DNA of 64,000 nucleotides from an uncultured Anaeromusa sp. (GTDB lineage: Bacteria; Bacillota; Negativicutes; Anaeromusales; Anaeromusaceae). The stretch lies in contig NZ_OY781460.1 in assembly GCF_963676855.1 (NCBI RefSeq), positions 2,147,520-2,211,519 of the forward strand, in the 5' to 3' direction. Every line of letters begins with the position of its first letter. The first letter of the stretch is position 1. The notes below the pieces were generated by a model. That model was not told the origin of the DNA. It was given only the letters and a program-made list of their open reading frames with translations, and did not search any database. Position numbers and translations under genes: made by a program. Positions 42,602 to 50,326 of the stretch are shown piece by piece.

Positions 42602-43195
42602 ATGAAATGTGCGCAATGCGGACATAAAAACTGCTATAAGATAGGACAGAATTGTTTGGGCTGGTCCGTAGATGACGTGAAAGAACAATATCAAGGAAGA
42701 GAGCTGGAAATGATGCAGGCGGCGGCTTGTACAGAAGGGCGCTATTATCTGAAACTGACCCGCCTGGAAGAAAGCGTAGAATTTGCCAAGCTCTTAGGAA
42801 CCAAGAAAATCGGGTTGGCTTTTTGCATCGGCTTAGCTGAGGAAGCTAAGTTGATCGAGGCGTATTTTGCCAAGTTTTTTGAGGTCCATTCGGTTTGCTG
42901 CAAGGTTTGCGCCATTGAAAAAGACAAGCTGGGCTTAGAACCGATAAAAGCCGGAGCTAAAGAAGTTATGTGTAATCCAAAGGTGCAGGCTGCGATATTG
43001 AATAAAGAAGCGACAGAATTGAATTTTACCGTGGGCCTTTGCGTAGGACATGATATGCTGTTTACTTCCGCGTCTGCGGCGCCGGTATCGTGCTTGGTGG
43101 CGAAGGATCGCGTTATGGCTCATAATCCCTTAGGCGCTGTTTATTCAAGATATTGGCGCAGAAAGCTGGATATCTTGCCGGAGGGACAGATGTAA
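42602..43195 (+). CDS. DUF1847 metal-binding protein
   Basis: A 197-residue protein of the DUF1847 family. The N-terminus MKCAQCGHKNCYKIGQNC holds four Cys. A middle part, KKIGLAFCIGLAEEAKLIEAYF, and a Cys-rich block, VCCKVCAIEKDKLG, follow; then CNPKVQAAILNKE, GLCVGHDMLF and APVSCLVAKDRV. The many Cys suggest a cluster or zinc. The family is uncharacterised, but it is common beside Mrp and DUF134 genes. A terminator follows. Confidence 0.82.
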   Translation: MKCAQCGHKNCYKIGQNCLGWSVDDVKEQYQGRELEMMQAAACTEGRYYLKLTRLEESVEFAKLLGTKKIGLAFCIGLAEEAKLIEAYFAKFFEVHSVCCKVCAIEKDKLGLEPIKAGAKEVMCNPKVQAAILNKEATELNFTVGLCVGHDMLFTSASAAPVSCLVAKDRVMAHNPLGAVYSRYWRRKLDILPEGQM

Positions 43196-43224
43196 ATAAC
43201 ATTATAAGCATTTGCTTTTTAGTA

Positions 43225-43261
43225 AAGTCGTATGGACGAAGGTCTATGCGGCTTTTCTTTC
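43225..43261 (+). terminator. Terminator closing the metal-cofactor cluster
   Basis: Thirteen-pair stem (43225-43237 with 43242-43254, several G-U pairs), loop GAAG, then TTCTTTC. Confidence 0.72.
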
Positions 43262-43447
43262 TAGGGGTGTAGAACGAATGCTCGCAATTAACTGGTAATC
43301 CCAACTCGAATTAATCTGATTTTTTATAGTGCTTAGAAAATGTTTCATTAGAGTTTTGTCGAATTAAAAGTAAGGAATCATAATTCAAATTTTACTAAAC
43401 GTGAATGCACTTGCTGAGTTACTTTAATAAAAAGGAGTGAATCGGCT
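43262..43447. other. Intergenic region before the DUF389 gene
   Basis: AT-rich gap with a possible promoter near 43356-43385 (TTGTCG, then CATAAT after about 17 bases). AAAAAGGAG before 43448 is the ribosome site. No other structure was seen. Confidence 0.4.
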
Positions 43448-44782
43448 ATGGCTGCTTGGCCGAACTCAGAAGAACGGAATGCTATTTTTAATAATGTTTT
43501 CACTGATGCGAGTTTGAGCCGCTACTATTTAATCATGGTCGTACTTTCTTGTACGGTAGCAACGTACGGGCTGTTATCGAACAGCACGGCTGTCGTGATA
43601 GGGGCGATGTTGATTGCGCCGCTAATGGGGCCGATTTTAGGATGCGCACTGGCAGTGGCGGCTAATAGCAGAGCACTGCTTGTGTTGGCGTTGAAAGCAG
43701 AGGCTCTTGGAGCGGTAGCTGCAGTTCTATTGGCTATGGTCTTGACCCTTCTGTTGCCGCGGGCGGAGTTGACCAGTGAAGTGATGGCGCGAACTACGCC
43801 GACTATTTTAGATTTGGTTATTGCACTGGCCTCTGGTGCGGCGGGAACCTATGCAATTTGTATGAATCCGCAGAGTGCGACCCTTCCGGGGGTAGCGATT
43901 GCTACGGCGCTTATGCCGCCGTTATGTACCGTAGGCATTGGTTTGGCGCAGCAGAATATGAGTGTTGCTGGCGGGGCATTTCTGTTGTTTCTTGCCAATA
44001 TGGTAGCCATCGTTGTTGCGGCTGTACTTGTCTTTGAATTAGCGGGCTTTGCGGACGGGCACGGGCGTGAAAAAGAAGCAGGGGCTCAATCGGCGGCTCG
44101 GCGTCTCTTTTATCCCGTATTGCTGCTGGTGATAATCTCTATACCGTTGGCCTTCATTATGTACAAGACATATGCTAAAGCGCATACGGAGCAGATTATT
44201 CAAACCTCTCTTGAAGAGTCGCTGGATATGATTGCGCCGCAGTCTACTTTGATTTCTGCTACATTTAATGAAGCGGACCGACGGTATGAAGTGGCTGCGG
44301 CATTTCGGACCACGAAGGTGATTAACCCTGAAAACATAAGGCAGATGGAGAATTTATTGGAGTTGCGTCTGGGAAAAGCGGTGAAGGTAAGTGCTGATGT
44401 TGTATTGGTGCAAAAAGTGAACGATGAGAAAAATATAGATTCCTTTCAAACGCTGCTTCCCAAGATCAAAGAAAAAGAAATTGTGGAGGTTGTGCGCAGC
44501 GGGACGCCTGAAGAAATCATCGAGCAGGCGATAAAAGAAAAGCTGTCGTTGTTGCCCGATGTGGAGCTGGAGGATTATCGCTTTTCGTACCAGCGAGGAG
44601 GCAGCACCTATCAGATTGAAGCTGTTATCGCGAGTGCGAAGCCGATAGAAGAAAGTGTACGTAAATCGCTCCAGGCGGTGCTGGAGGAACGTTTGAAACG
44701 AAGAGTAGAGGTCCAACTGCGTATAAAAGCGCCTCCTACGGCGGCAGCAGAGGTAGAAAAAGCCTCGCAGCAAGCGCCATAA
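43448..44782 (+). CDS. DUF389 / TIGR00341 family membrane protein
   Basis: A 444-residue membrane protein. The N-terminal part (to about residue 250) has six or so hydrophobic segments with the family block STAVVIGAMLIAPLMGPILGCALAVA near 43-68 and PGVAIATALMPPLCTVGIGLA near 147-167. The C-terminal 190 residues are soluble and repetitive in plan. The family is uncharacterised; an ion or small-molecule transport role is assumed. AAAAGGAG precedes the ATG. Confidence 0.85.
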   Translation: MAAWPNSEERNAIFNNVFTDASLSRYYLIMVVLSCTVATYGLLSNSTAVVIGAMLIAPLMGPILGCALAVAANSRALLVLALKAEALGAVAAVLLAMVLTLLLPRAELTSEVMARTTPTILDLVIALASGAAGTYAICMNPQSATLPGVAIATALMPPLCTVGIGLAQQNMSVAGGAFLLFLANMVAIVVAAVLVFELAGFADGHGREKEAGAQSAARRLFYPVLLLVIISIPLAFIMYKTYAKAHTEQIIQTSLEESLDMIAPQSTLISATFNEADRRYEVAAAFRTTKVINPENIRQMENLLELRLGKAVKVSADVVLVQKVNDEKNIDSFQTLLPKIKEKEIVEVVRSGTPEEIIEQAIKEKLSLLPDVELEDYRFSYQRGGSTYQIEAVIASAKPIEESVRKSLQAVLEERLKRRVEVQLRIKAPPTAAAEVEKASQQAP

Positions 44783-44786
44783 GACC

Positions 44787-44830
44787 AAGAAAACCCGGTT
44801 TCCCCTCTTGAGGAAGCCGGGTTTTCTTTA
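44787..44830. terminator. Bidirectional terminator between DUF389 and dapB genes
   Basis: Stem AGAAAACCCGGTTTCC with GGAAGCCGGGTTTTCT, loop of eight bases. T-rich on the plus strand and A-rich before the stem, so it can serve both convergent genes. Confidence 0.8.
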
Positions 44831-44848
44831 TTCGTTGATTTTGTATCC

Positions 44849-45613
44849 TTAATAAACCGGAATGTTGTCGCGAAACATGTCGGCTATGACTCCTTCCATG
44901 GAATATAGACCTGGCGGTTGTTTTAACAGAAAGTTAGCTGCAAAAATAGCTCCTTGCCCGAAGGAAGCGCGGCTGATGCTTTCGTGGCTGAGACGGATCG
45001 TTTGGTTCGGCATGCCAAAAATAATTTCATGTCGTCCTACTATACCGCCTACGCGGATGGAGTTAACATGTTCGTCGTCTAGCTGCAACAGTTTGGCGAT
45101 CTTTTTGGCAGTGCCTGAGGTTTCCGGCTTGTTTTTAAAGTGTTCTTCGACGACTTCAATATCGGCATGAGGTGCGATTTTTTGCAAAATTTGGGCTGCA
45201 ATCAATAAAACGTTGATCCCCAGGGTGATATTAGGAGAGTAGAGAACTGGCGTCTTTTGGGATAAAGACTCTAATAAGTCAAGGTCTTCTTTTTCATACT
45301 GAGAGATAGCCGAGACAATAGGAATGCCTTCTTCGGCGGCGCGCTGATAGGCGTGAACGCCGCGTGAACCGGAAAAATCAACAAGAACATCGACAGGATG
45401 CTCGCGAAAAAAAGAAGGGCCTATGTCTTCAATAGAAATAATTTCACCAGTATCGCATTCCTGCCCTAATAAGCGGCTGGCATACTTATGGTGATCAGCG
45501 GTGCTTTTGCGCACCACCCAGGACAAGTCAAAACGCTTGTCATTTGAAAATTCGTTGGCTACCAGGCGGCCGGTTTTGCCAAAGCCCCAGAGTCCTACTT
45601 GGATTGGTTTCAA
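44849..45613 (-). CDS. dapB: Divergent dihydrodipicolinate reductase (DapB-like)
   Basis: A 254-residue protein of the DapB family, which reduces tetrahydrodipicolinate precursors in lysine/DAP synthesis. The NAD(P) loop is GLWGFGKTGRLV near residue 8, the signature is VVEEHFKNKPETSGTAKKIA near 155 (family form E-x-H-H-x-x-K-x-D-x-P-S-G-T-A), and RVGGIVGRHEIIFG is near 185. Both signatures are altered compared with housekeeping DapB, so this may be a paralogue. The start is TTG at 45613 with AAAGGAGG seven bases upstream. The leader contains a c-di-AMP riboswitch and an upstream hairpin, which would be unusual control for a lysine gene and suggests a link to osmotic state. Confidence 0.75.
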   Translation of the reverse strand: MKPIQVGLWGFGKTGRLVANEFSNDKRFDLSWVVRKSTADHHKYASRLLGQECDTGEIISIEDIGPSFFREHPVDVLVDFSGSRGVHAYQRAAEEGIPIVSAISQYEKEDLDLLESLSQKTPVLYSPNITLGINVLLIAAQILQKIAPHADIEVVEEHFKNKPETSGTAKKIAKLLQLDDEHVNSIRVGGIVGRHEIIFGMPNQTIRLSHESISRASFGQGAIFAANFLLKQPPGLYSMEGVIADMFRDNIPVY

Positions 45614-45629
45614 TGAAAGTCCTCCTTTG

Positions 45630-45786
45630 TTACGCCGGCGAGGTTAGCTGACGGATTCGGGCGAAAAGAGATACGCCCTACCTGAATGTTCAGGATTCAC
45701 CCCAAGAATGGGTCCCCCGCTTCCAATTTTGGAATTAGGCGCTTGCTATATGCATTACCCGACTTGCGGGAATACAGCGAAGAAAA
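45630..45786 (-). promoter_or_regulatory. c-di-AMP riboswitch (ydaO/yuaA) before dapB
   Basis: Read on the minus strand it has the ordered motifs of the ydaO class: GCGGGGGACCCA, TGGGGTGAATCC, GGTAGGGCGTA, CGCCCGAATCCGTCAGC and TAACCTCGCCGGCG. It ends about ten bases before the dapB ribosome site, with no terminator between, so control may be at translation. The class normally turns genes off when c-di-AMP is high. Confidence 0.88.
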
Positions 45787-45787
45787 C

Positions 45788-45822
45788 AAAAAGAGCCCTT
45801 GGTGACAGGCTCCTCCTAAAAA
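45788..45822 (-). promoter_or_regulatory. Terminator hairpin with conserved loop, candidate Na+ riboswitch, dapB leader
   Basis: On the minus strand GGAGGAGCC and GGCTCTTTTT pair around the loop TGTCACCAAG. The same 23-base block occurs in the leader of the transporter gene at 47647. It lies about 25 bases from the predicted RNA start and directly upstream of the c-di-AMP riboswitch. Identity as a Na+-I (DUF1646) element is an inference. Confidence 0.5.
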
Positions 45823-45843
45823 ACACATATACTATTTGTACTT

Positions 45844-45873
45844 ATAATAACACAACAATTGCTCCTTAGTCAA
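45844..45873 (-). promoter_or_regulatory. Promoter of the dapB leader
   Basis: On the minus strand TTGACT (45868-45873), 18-base spacer, TATTAT (45844-45849). Confidence 0.6.
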
Positions 45874-45979
45874 ATTTATCAATAGAGAATTACTTTTGGA
45901 GCGGAATTAAAAAATAAACGGTAGCGGAAGAAGCGGCGTGGTACAATAAGAAAATAGAAAACTAGGAAGAGGTTAGGTT

Positions 45980-47554
45980 ATGCGCAAGTATCGAGTGAGT
46001 AGCGCCTATGGAGCGCTGTTACAGTGGCGTAATTTTCGTTTTAAGCTGTTTACGGAGAGCGTTTTGGTTGGCGCGGTGGCAGGCGGAGTGGTAGTGTTTT
46101 TTCGATACGCCTTAGAAAACGCGGAAGTACTGAGGAATTTTTTATATCAGATGGCTATAAAAGACGCATCTTGGATTTCGATATGCGGCTGGATTGGCTT
46201 ATCTCTCTTGATCGCAGGGATTCTTCATGCCTTAGTTGCTTGGGAGCCGATGGCGTCAGGTAGTGGTATTCCACAGGTGAAAGGAGTATTAGGCGGTGTT
46301 ATGCGCATGCCGTGGCTGCGCGTACTGGTTGCTAAGCTTGCAGGCGGCGTGACGGCTATTGGCGCAGGGCTTTCTTTAGGCCGAGAGGGGCCGTCCATTC
46401 AGTTGGGCGCGGTGGTTGGACAAGGGATTAGCCGTCTATGGGGAAGAAGTCGCATGGAGGAGCGTTATTTGTTGACCAGCGGGGCTAGCGCTGGTTTGGC
46501 GGCGGCATTTAATGCGCCCTTGGCGGGGGTTGTATTTTCTCTGGAGGAACTGCATAAGAATTTTTCACCGGCTGTGCTTGTTTCCGCGATTACGGCATCT
46601 TTGACAGCGACGGTGTTATCGCAATATTTTTATGGCGAAAATCCTGTTTTTACATTTACTGGAGTTCCAGTGTTTCCGGTGTCAAGTTTTGGCGTGTTGC
46701 TAGTGCTAGGTGTGGGGATGGGGATTCTCGGTGCGGCATTTAATAAAGGGTTGCTGGTGACGGGAAGTCTCTTCGAAAGGTTGCTGCCGGTGTCCGTCTT
46801 TTCCAAAGCGCTGTTACCCTTAGCTTTTGCCGGAGTATTTGTGCTGTTGTTGCCGGAGGTGTTGGGAGGCGGCAACGGGCTTGTAAATGAACTGACAGTA
46901 ACGAATTTTGGGTTCTTGTATTTGCTATCTTTGTTGGCGGCTAAATTTTTCTTTACGCTTATCAGCTATGGTTCTGGCGTTCCGGGAGGCATCTTCTTGC
47001 CCATGCTGGTTATTGGAGCGCTAGGAGGAAGTTTATTTAGTTATGGGTTTGTTCAGTTTGGACTTCTTGATTCGTTTTATAGCGCCAATATAATAATTTT
47101 CTCTATGGCGGCTTGTTTTGCAGCGGTTGTAAAATCCCCTATTACCGGAAGTATTCTAATCATGGAAATGTCTGGGGCTTTTCATCATATGCTGCCATTG
47201 GTTTTTGTGTCTGTGATTGCGTATTTAACGGCGGACTTGTTGCGAGTGCAGCCTATATATGAAGTTCTTTTAGAAAAAGCATTACTTAAGCAGGGTAAAA
47301 GAAAAGCCGAAAATGTCCAATCCTTGCGTAGCATTGTGGAAGTGCTTGTCTGTGTGAATTCAAAGCTGGCAGGCAGGCAGGTGAAACAAATTTCCTGGCC
47401 GTCTTCGTGCTTGTTGTTTAGTATTCGCCGAGGAGAATCCGAAATTGTGCCCAAGGGGGAAACAAGGATAGAAGCTGGCGACTATTTGTACGTGGCAGTG
47501 AAAAATGAGCAAGTGGAATCCTTACAAAAAATGGCGGAAGAAAGCATTAAATAA
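45980..47554 (+). CDS. ClC-family chloride channel/antiporter with TrkA-C domain
   Basis: A 524-residue ClC protein. Selectivity motifs: GSGIPQVKG near residue 92, GREGPSIQLGA near 137 (gating Glu), and GVPGGIFLPMLVIGALGG near 333. The hydrophobic part ends near 430. Residues about 445-520 form a TrkA-C (RCK-C) domain (SKLAGRQVKQISWPSSCLLFSIRRGE). The gating Glu favours a Cl-/H+ antiporter, though this cannot be proved. TrkA-C domains often bind nucleotides such as c-di-AMP, matching the riboswitch next door. Confidence 0.87.
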   Translation: MRKYRVSSAYGALLQWRNFRFKLFTESVLVGAVAGGVVVFFRYALENAEVLRNFLYQMAIKDASWISICGWIGLSLLIAGILHALVAWEPMASGSGIPQVKGVLGGVMRMPWLRVLVAKLAGGVTAIGAGLSLGREGPSIQLGAVVGQGISRLWGRSRMEERYLLTSGASAGLAAAFNAPLAGVVFSLEELHKNFSPAVLVSAITASLTATVLSQYFYGENPVFTFTGVPVFPVSSFGVLLVLGVGMGILGAAFNKGLLVTGSLFERLLPVSVFSKALLPLAFAGVFVLLLPEVLGGGNGLVNELTVTNFGFLYLLSLLAAKFFFTLISYGSGVPGGIFLPMLVIGALGGSLFSYGFVQFGLLDSFYSANIIIFSMAACFAAVVKSPITGSILIMEMSGAFHHMLPLVFVSVIAYLTADLLRVQPIYEVLLEKALLKQGKRKAENVQSLRSIVEVLVCVNSKLAGRQVKQISWPSSCLLFSIRRGESEIVPKGETRIEAGDYLYVAVKNEQVESLQKMAEESIK

Positions 47555-47591
47555 AGAGGTTATGATATGGAAATGTAACTAGCTAATTTGT

Positions 47592-47620
47592 TTGACGAAT
47601 TTAACAGGGGCGGATATAAT
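47592..47620 (+). promoter_or_regulatory. Promoter of the ArsB/NhaD-type transporter gene
   Basis: TTGACG at 47592-47597, 17-base spacer, TATAAT at 47615-47620. Transcription would start near 47627. Confidence 0.72.
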
Positions 47621-47626
47621 AAGAAT

Positions 47627-47686
47627 AAATTTAATATGGTTATCGTTAGGAGGAGCCTGTCACCAAGGGCTTCTCCTATTTTTTTA
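47627..47686 (+). promoter_or_regulatory. Short leader with conserved terminator hairpin, candidate Na+ riboswitch
   Basis: Stem TAGGAGGAGCC (47647-47657) with GGCTTCTCCTA (47668-47678), loop TGTCACCAAG, then seven T (47679-47685). The 5' arm and loop repeat those in the dapB leader. The only other element before the gene is the ribosome site, so this hairpin must decide read-through. A Na+-sensing role is inferred from the tandem with c-di-AMP at dapB and from the ion-transporter cargo here. Confidence 0.5.
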
Positions 47687-47711
47687 TAGGTATTTTGAGG
47701 AGGCGTTGTTT

Positions 47712-48995
47712 TTGCAAGAGGTTTTATTTTATGGGTCGATCTTGATTTTCATGGTTACGTATGGCTTGATTATTTGGGAAAAATATCATCGAATGGTTGT
47801 AGCCATGAGCGGCGGGAGTGTTATGCTGCTCTTTGGTTTTCTAAATCAGGATACTGCAATCAAAGAGGCCATTGACTTTAATACGCTGGGATTATTGATT
47901 GGCATGATGATTTTGGTAACTATTACTCGTAGGACGGGCGTGTTTGAAGCCGTAGCTATATGGGCTGCAACGGTGACCAAAGCTTATCCTCTTCGTTTGT
48001 TGGCTCTTTTGTCTGTAATCACAGCTGGCGCATCGGCTCTACTTGATAATGTTACCACGGTTTTGTTAATTGTACCGGTTACCATTACCTTGACAGACAA
48101 GCTTAACATTAATCCGCTACCCTTTTTGATTTCGGAGATTATTGCATCAAATATTGGAGGAACAGCTACCCTTATTGGAGATCCGCCGAATATTATGATT
48201 GGCAGCGCTACTGGATTAAGTTTTAACGCGTTTGCCAGTAACTTAGCGCCTGTGAGTATTATCATTTTATTGGCAACGCTGTTGGTTTTACTTTTCCTAT
48301 ATCGAAATGATTTGCAGGTAGAAGAAAAAGATCGGCTTCAAGTGTTGAAGTTGAACTATCAAGACGAGATTAAAGATAGTGCACTTTTAAAAAAGTCATT
48401 GCTGGTCCTGGGGCTAACGTTAAGCGGCTTTGTTTTCCATAGTGTTTTGCATTTGGATTCCGCAACGGTAGCGATGTCCGGCGCCATCTTTTTGCTGTTG
48501 ATTAGCAAGGAAGAGCCCGAAGAGATACTGCTGAATGTAGAATGGCCAACAATCTTTTTCTTTATCGGTTTATTTGTTCTTGTTGGGGGGCTAAAAGCAA
48601 GCGGTGTTGTTGGAGCTCTTGCGCAATGGGGGTTGTCAGTGACACAGGGGCAAGTCATGGAAACGGCATTGTTAATGTTATGGTTGTCAGCGATTGCCTC
48701 TGCGTTTATTGATAATATTCCTTTTGTGGCAACTATGATTCCGATGTTACAGGAAATGGCTCAATTATCGGGAGGCAATTTGGAACCAGTATGGTGGTCT
48801 TTAGCGTTAGGGGCTTGTTTGGGTGGAAATGGAACGTTAATAGGAGCTACTGCTAATGTCGTTGTGGCAGGGATTGCTGAAAAGAACGGGATTTTGCTTT
48901 CTTTTCGGCATTACTTGAAAATTGCTTTTCCGCTTATGATTGGTTCTATCTTGATTTCTCATGTTTATGTGTACCTAAGATATTTCTGTGTTTAA
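47712..48995 (+). CDS. ArsB/NhaD-type ion transporter (IT superfamily)
   Basis: A 427-residue membrane protein with ten or more hydrophobic segments. The family blocks are DNVTTVLLIVPVTITL near residue 112, ASNIGGTATLIGDPPNIMIG near 145, SAFIDNIPFVATMIPML near 337, and GACLGGNGTLIGATANVV near 371. These inverted-repeat motifs are typical of ArsB, NhaD and YbiR transporters. TTG at 47712, eight bases after GAGGAGG, is the likely start. A frame open from 47592 begins in the -35 box and cannot be the start. The ion is uncertain; the leader suggests Na+. Confidence 0.8.
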   Translation: MQEVLFYGSILIFMVTYGLIIWEKYHRMVVAMSGGSVMLLFGFLNQDTAIKEAIDFNTLGLLIGMMILVTITRRTGVFEAVAIWAATVTKAYPLRLLALLSVITAGASALLDNVTTVLLIVPVTITLTDKLNINPLPFLISEIIASNIGGTATLIGDPPNIMIGSATGLSFNAFASNLAPVSIIILLATLLVLLFLYRNDLQVEEKDRLQVLKLNYQDEIKDSALLKKSLLVLGLTLSGFVFHSVLHLDSATVAMSGAIFLLLISKEEPEEILLNVEWPTIFFFIGLFVLVGGLKASGVVGALAQWGLSVTQGQVMETALLMLWLSAIASAFIDNIPFVATMIPMLQEMAQLSGGNLEPVWWSLALGACLGGNGTLIGATANVVVAGIAEKNGILLSFRHYLKIAFPLMIGSILISHVYVYLRYFCV

Positions 48996-49051
48996 TTTAT
49001 TTTGATTTGGTAATTTAAAAATCTAGATAAGTTGAGATGCTTATAATAGAA

Positions 49052-49096
49052 GCCTTGATTTCATCAATAATTTTGAGAAATTAAGGCTTTTATTTA
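49052..49096 (+). terminator. Terminator after the ArsB/NhaD-type gene
   Basis: Arms GCCTTGATTTC (49052-49062) and GAAATTAAGGC (49077-49087), then TTTTATTT. Confidence 0.75.
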
Positions 49097-49186
49097 TTTT
49101 TCATGTCAGCAAAATAGAGGAAATGAATGTATTTTATAAGAATTATTCAAGATAGAGAATGAGTGTCTTGGCGGCTTAAAGAAAGG

Positions 49187-50326
49187 ATGATCGCATTGCT
49201 GAAAACAAAGAAAAAGCTTGCAGGTATAATTGCCTTAGTTGCGGTTGCGGCGGTTATCTTGATTGTTTGGAACAGGCCAGAAACGAAGAAGCCAATAGAA
49301 CAGCGGGAGCAGATAGTTCAGCAGTCGTTGACTGTAGAACGGGTACAACTCGGCAATGCGCTTCAATACTATGAAACATCGGGAACGGTGAAGGCCAACG
49401 TGGTAAGTAAAGTAGCGCCAAAAGCCATGGGGCAGGTCACTGCGCTGTACGTTAAATCAGGAGACCGCGTCAGGTCCGGGCAGGTTCTGGCGGAATTGCA
49501 GGACGAAGAAATTTTGCAAAAGATATCAGCTGCCGAAGCGGGAGTGCGGGAAGCGCAAAAGGGGCTGCAAGTGGCGGTGCGGAACCGGTCTTTGCAAAAA
49601 AATACAAGCGAGCGTTATGAAGAGTTATATCGTCAAGGGGCTATTTCTCAACAGCAAGTGGATGAAGTTCGTACCCAAAACGATGTCGCAACGTTACTAA
49701 GCGAACAGGCGCAGGCGGCGATGGAACGAGCCATGGCTAGCGAGAAAGAAGCTCGGGCGTATAGCAAATTAGTGGCTCCTGTAAGCGGGATTGTGACAGA
49801 GAAAAATCTAGAGCTTGGCTCAATGGCCCTTCCGGGAGTCTGGGCGTTGGTGGTAGAGGATGATCAATCGTTTTTAGTGGAGTGTTATGTGGATGGAGCG
49901 CTAAGCTCGCAGCTGCAAGTAGGCGTTGCGGCATTGGCTGAAGTAGAAGGAGTTGGAGAAAGCCTACAGGGACAAATTATCGAACTGACTCCGGCGGTGG
50001 ATGCGGCCAGCCGTTCTTTTTTAGTGAAGGTTGCGCTGCCGGGAGCGGCGCTTAAAACAGGCATGTATAGTAAAATTCGCTTTCCCTTAGGAGAGCGGCA
50101 GGCGGTATTGTTGCCCCAAGAAAGCCTGGTTGCTAAAGGGCAGCTAATCGGGGTGTACGTTATGGATGCAAATAAGAAGCTGTGGTATCGGCTGGTGCGT
50201 ACTGGGCGCAAAGAAAATGGCCGTGTGGAGATTGTTTCCGGGGTGCAGCCGGGAGATTACGTTGTTGTTCGCGGCGTGGAAGCGGCAAGTGATGGAGCGG
50301 TGGCCGGAGAGGTGCTCGGCCTATGA
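49187..50326 (+). CDS. RND efflux periplasmic adaptor (MFP/HlyD family)
   Basis: A 379-residue membrane-fusion protein. An N-terminal anchor is at about residues 10-30 (LAGIIALVAVAAVILIVW), a lipoyl-like domain has VAPKAMGQVTALYVKSGDRVRSGQVLAELQD near 78-108, a helical hairpin spans about 110-180, and the second lipoyl half is YSKLVAPVSGIVTEKNLELGS near 185. The ATG at 49187 abuts AAAGG; TTG at 49196 has better spacing, and GTG at 49163 is possible. It pairs with the RND pump that follows. Confidence 0.86.
   Translation: MIALLKTKKKLAGIIALVAVAAVILIVWNRPETKKPIEQREQIVQQSLTVERVQLGNALQYYETSGTVKANVVSKVAPKAMGQVTALYVKSGDRVRSGQVLAELQDEEILQKISAAEAGVREAQKGLQVAVRNRSLQKNTSERYEELYRQGAISQQQVDEVRTQNDVATLLSEQAQAAMERAMASEKEARAYSKLVAPVSGIVTEKNLELGSMALPGVWALVVEDDQSFLVECYVDGALSSQLQVGVAALAEVEGVGESLQGQIIELTPAVDAASRSFLVKVALPGAALKTGMYSKIRFPLGERQAVLLPQESLVAKGQLIGVYVMDANKKLWYRLVRTGRKENGRVEIVSGVQPGDYVVVRGVEAASDGAVAGEVLGL

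Noticed and set aside
47592..47711. Open frame extending the ArsB/NhaD-type protein 40 codons upstream
   Set aside because: Its TTG start is the -35 box of a near-consensus promoter and it runs through a terminator hairpin; TTG 47712 has a proper ribosome site.
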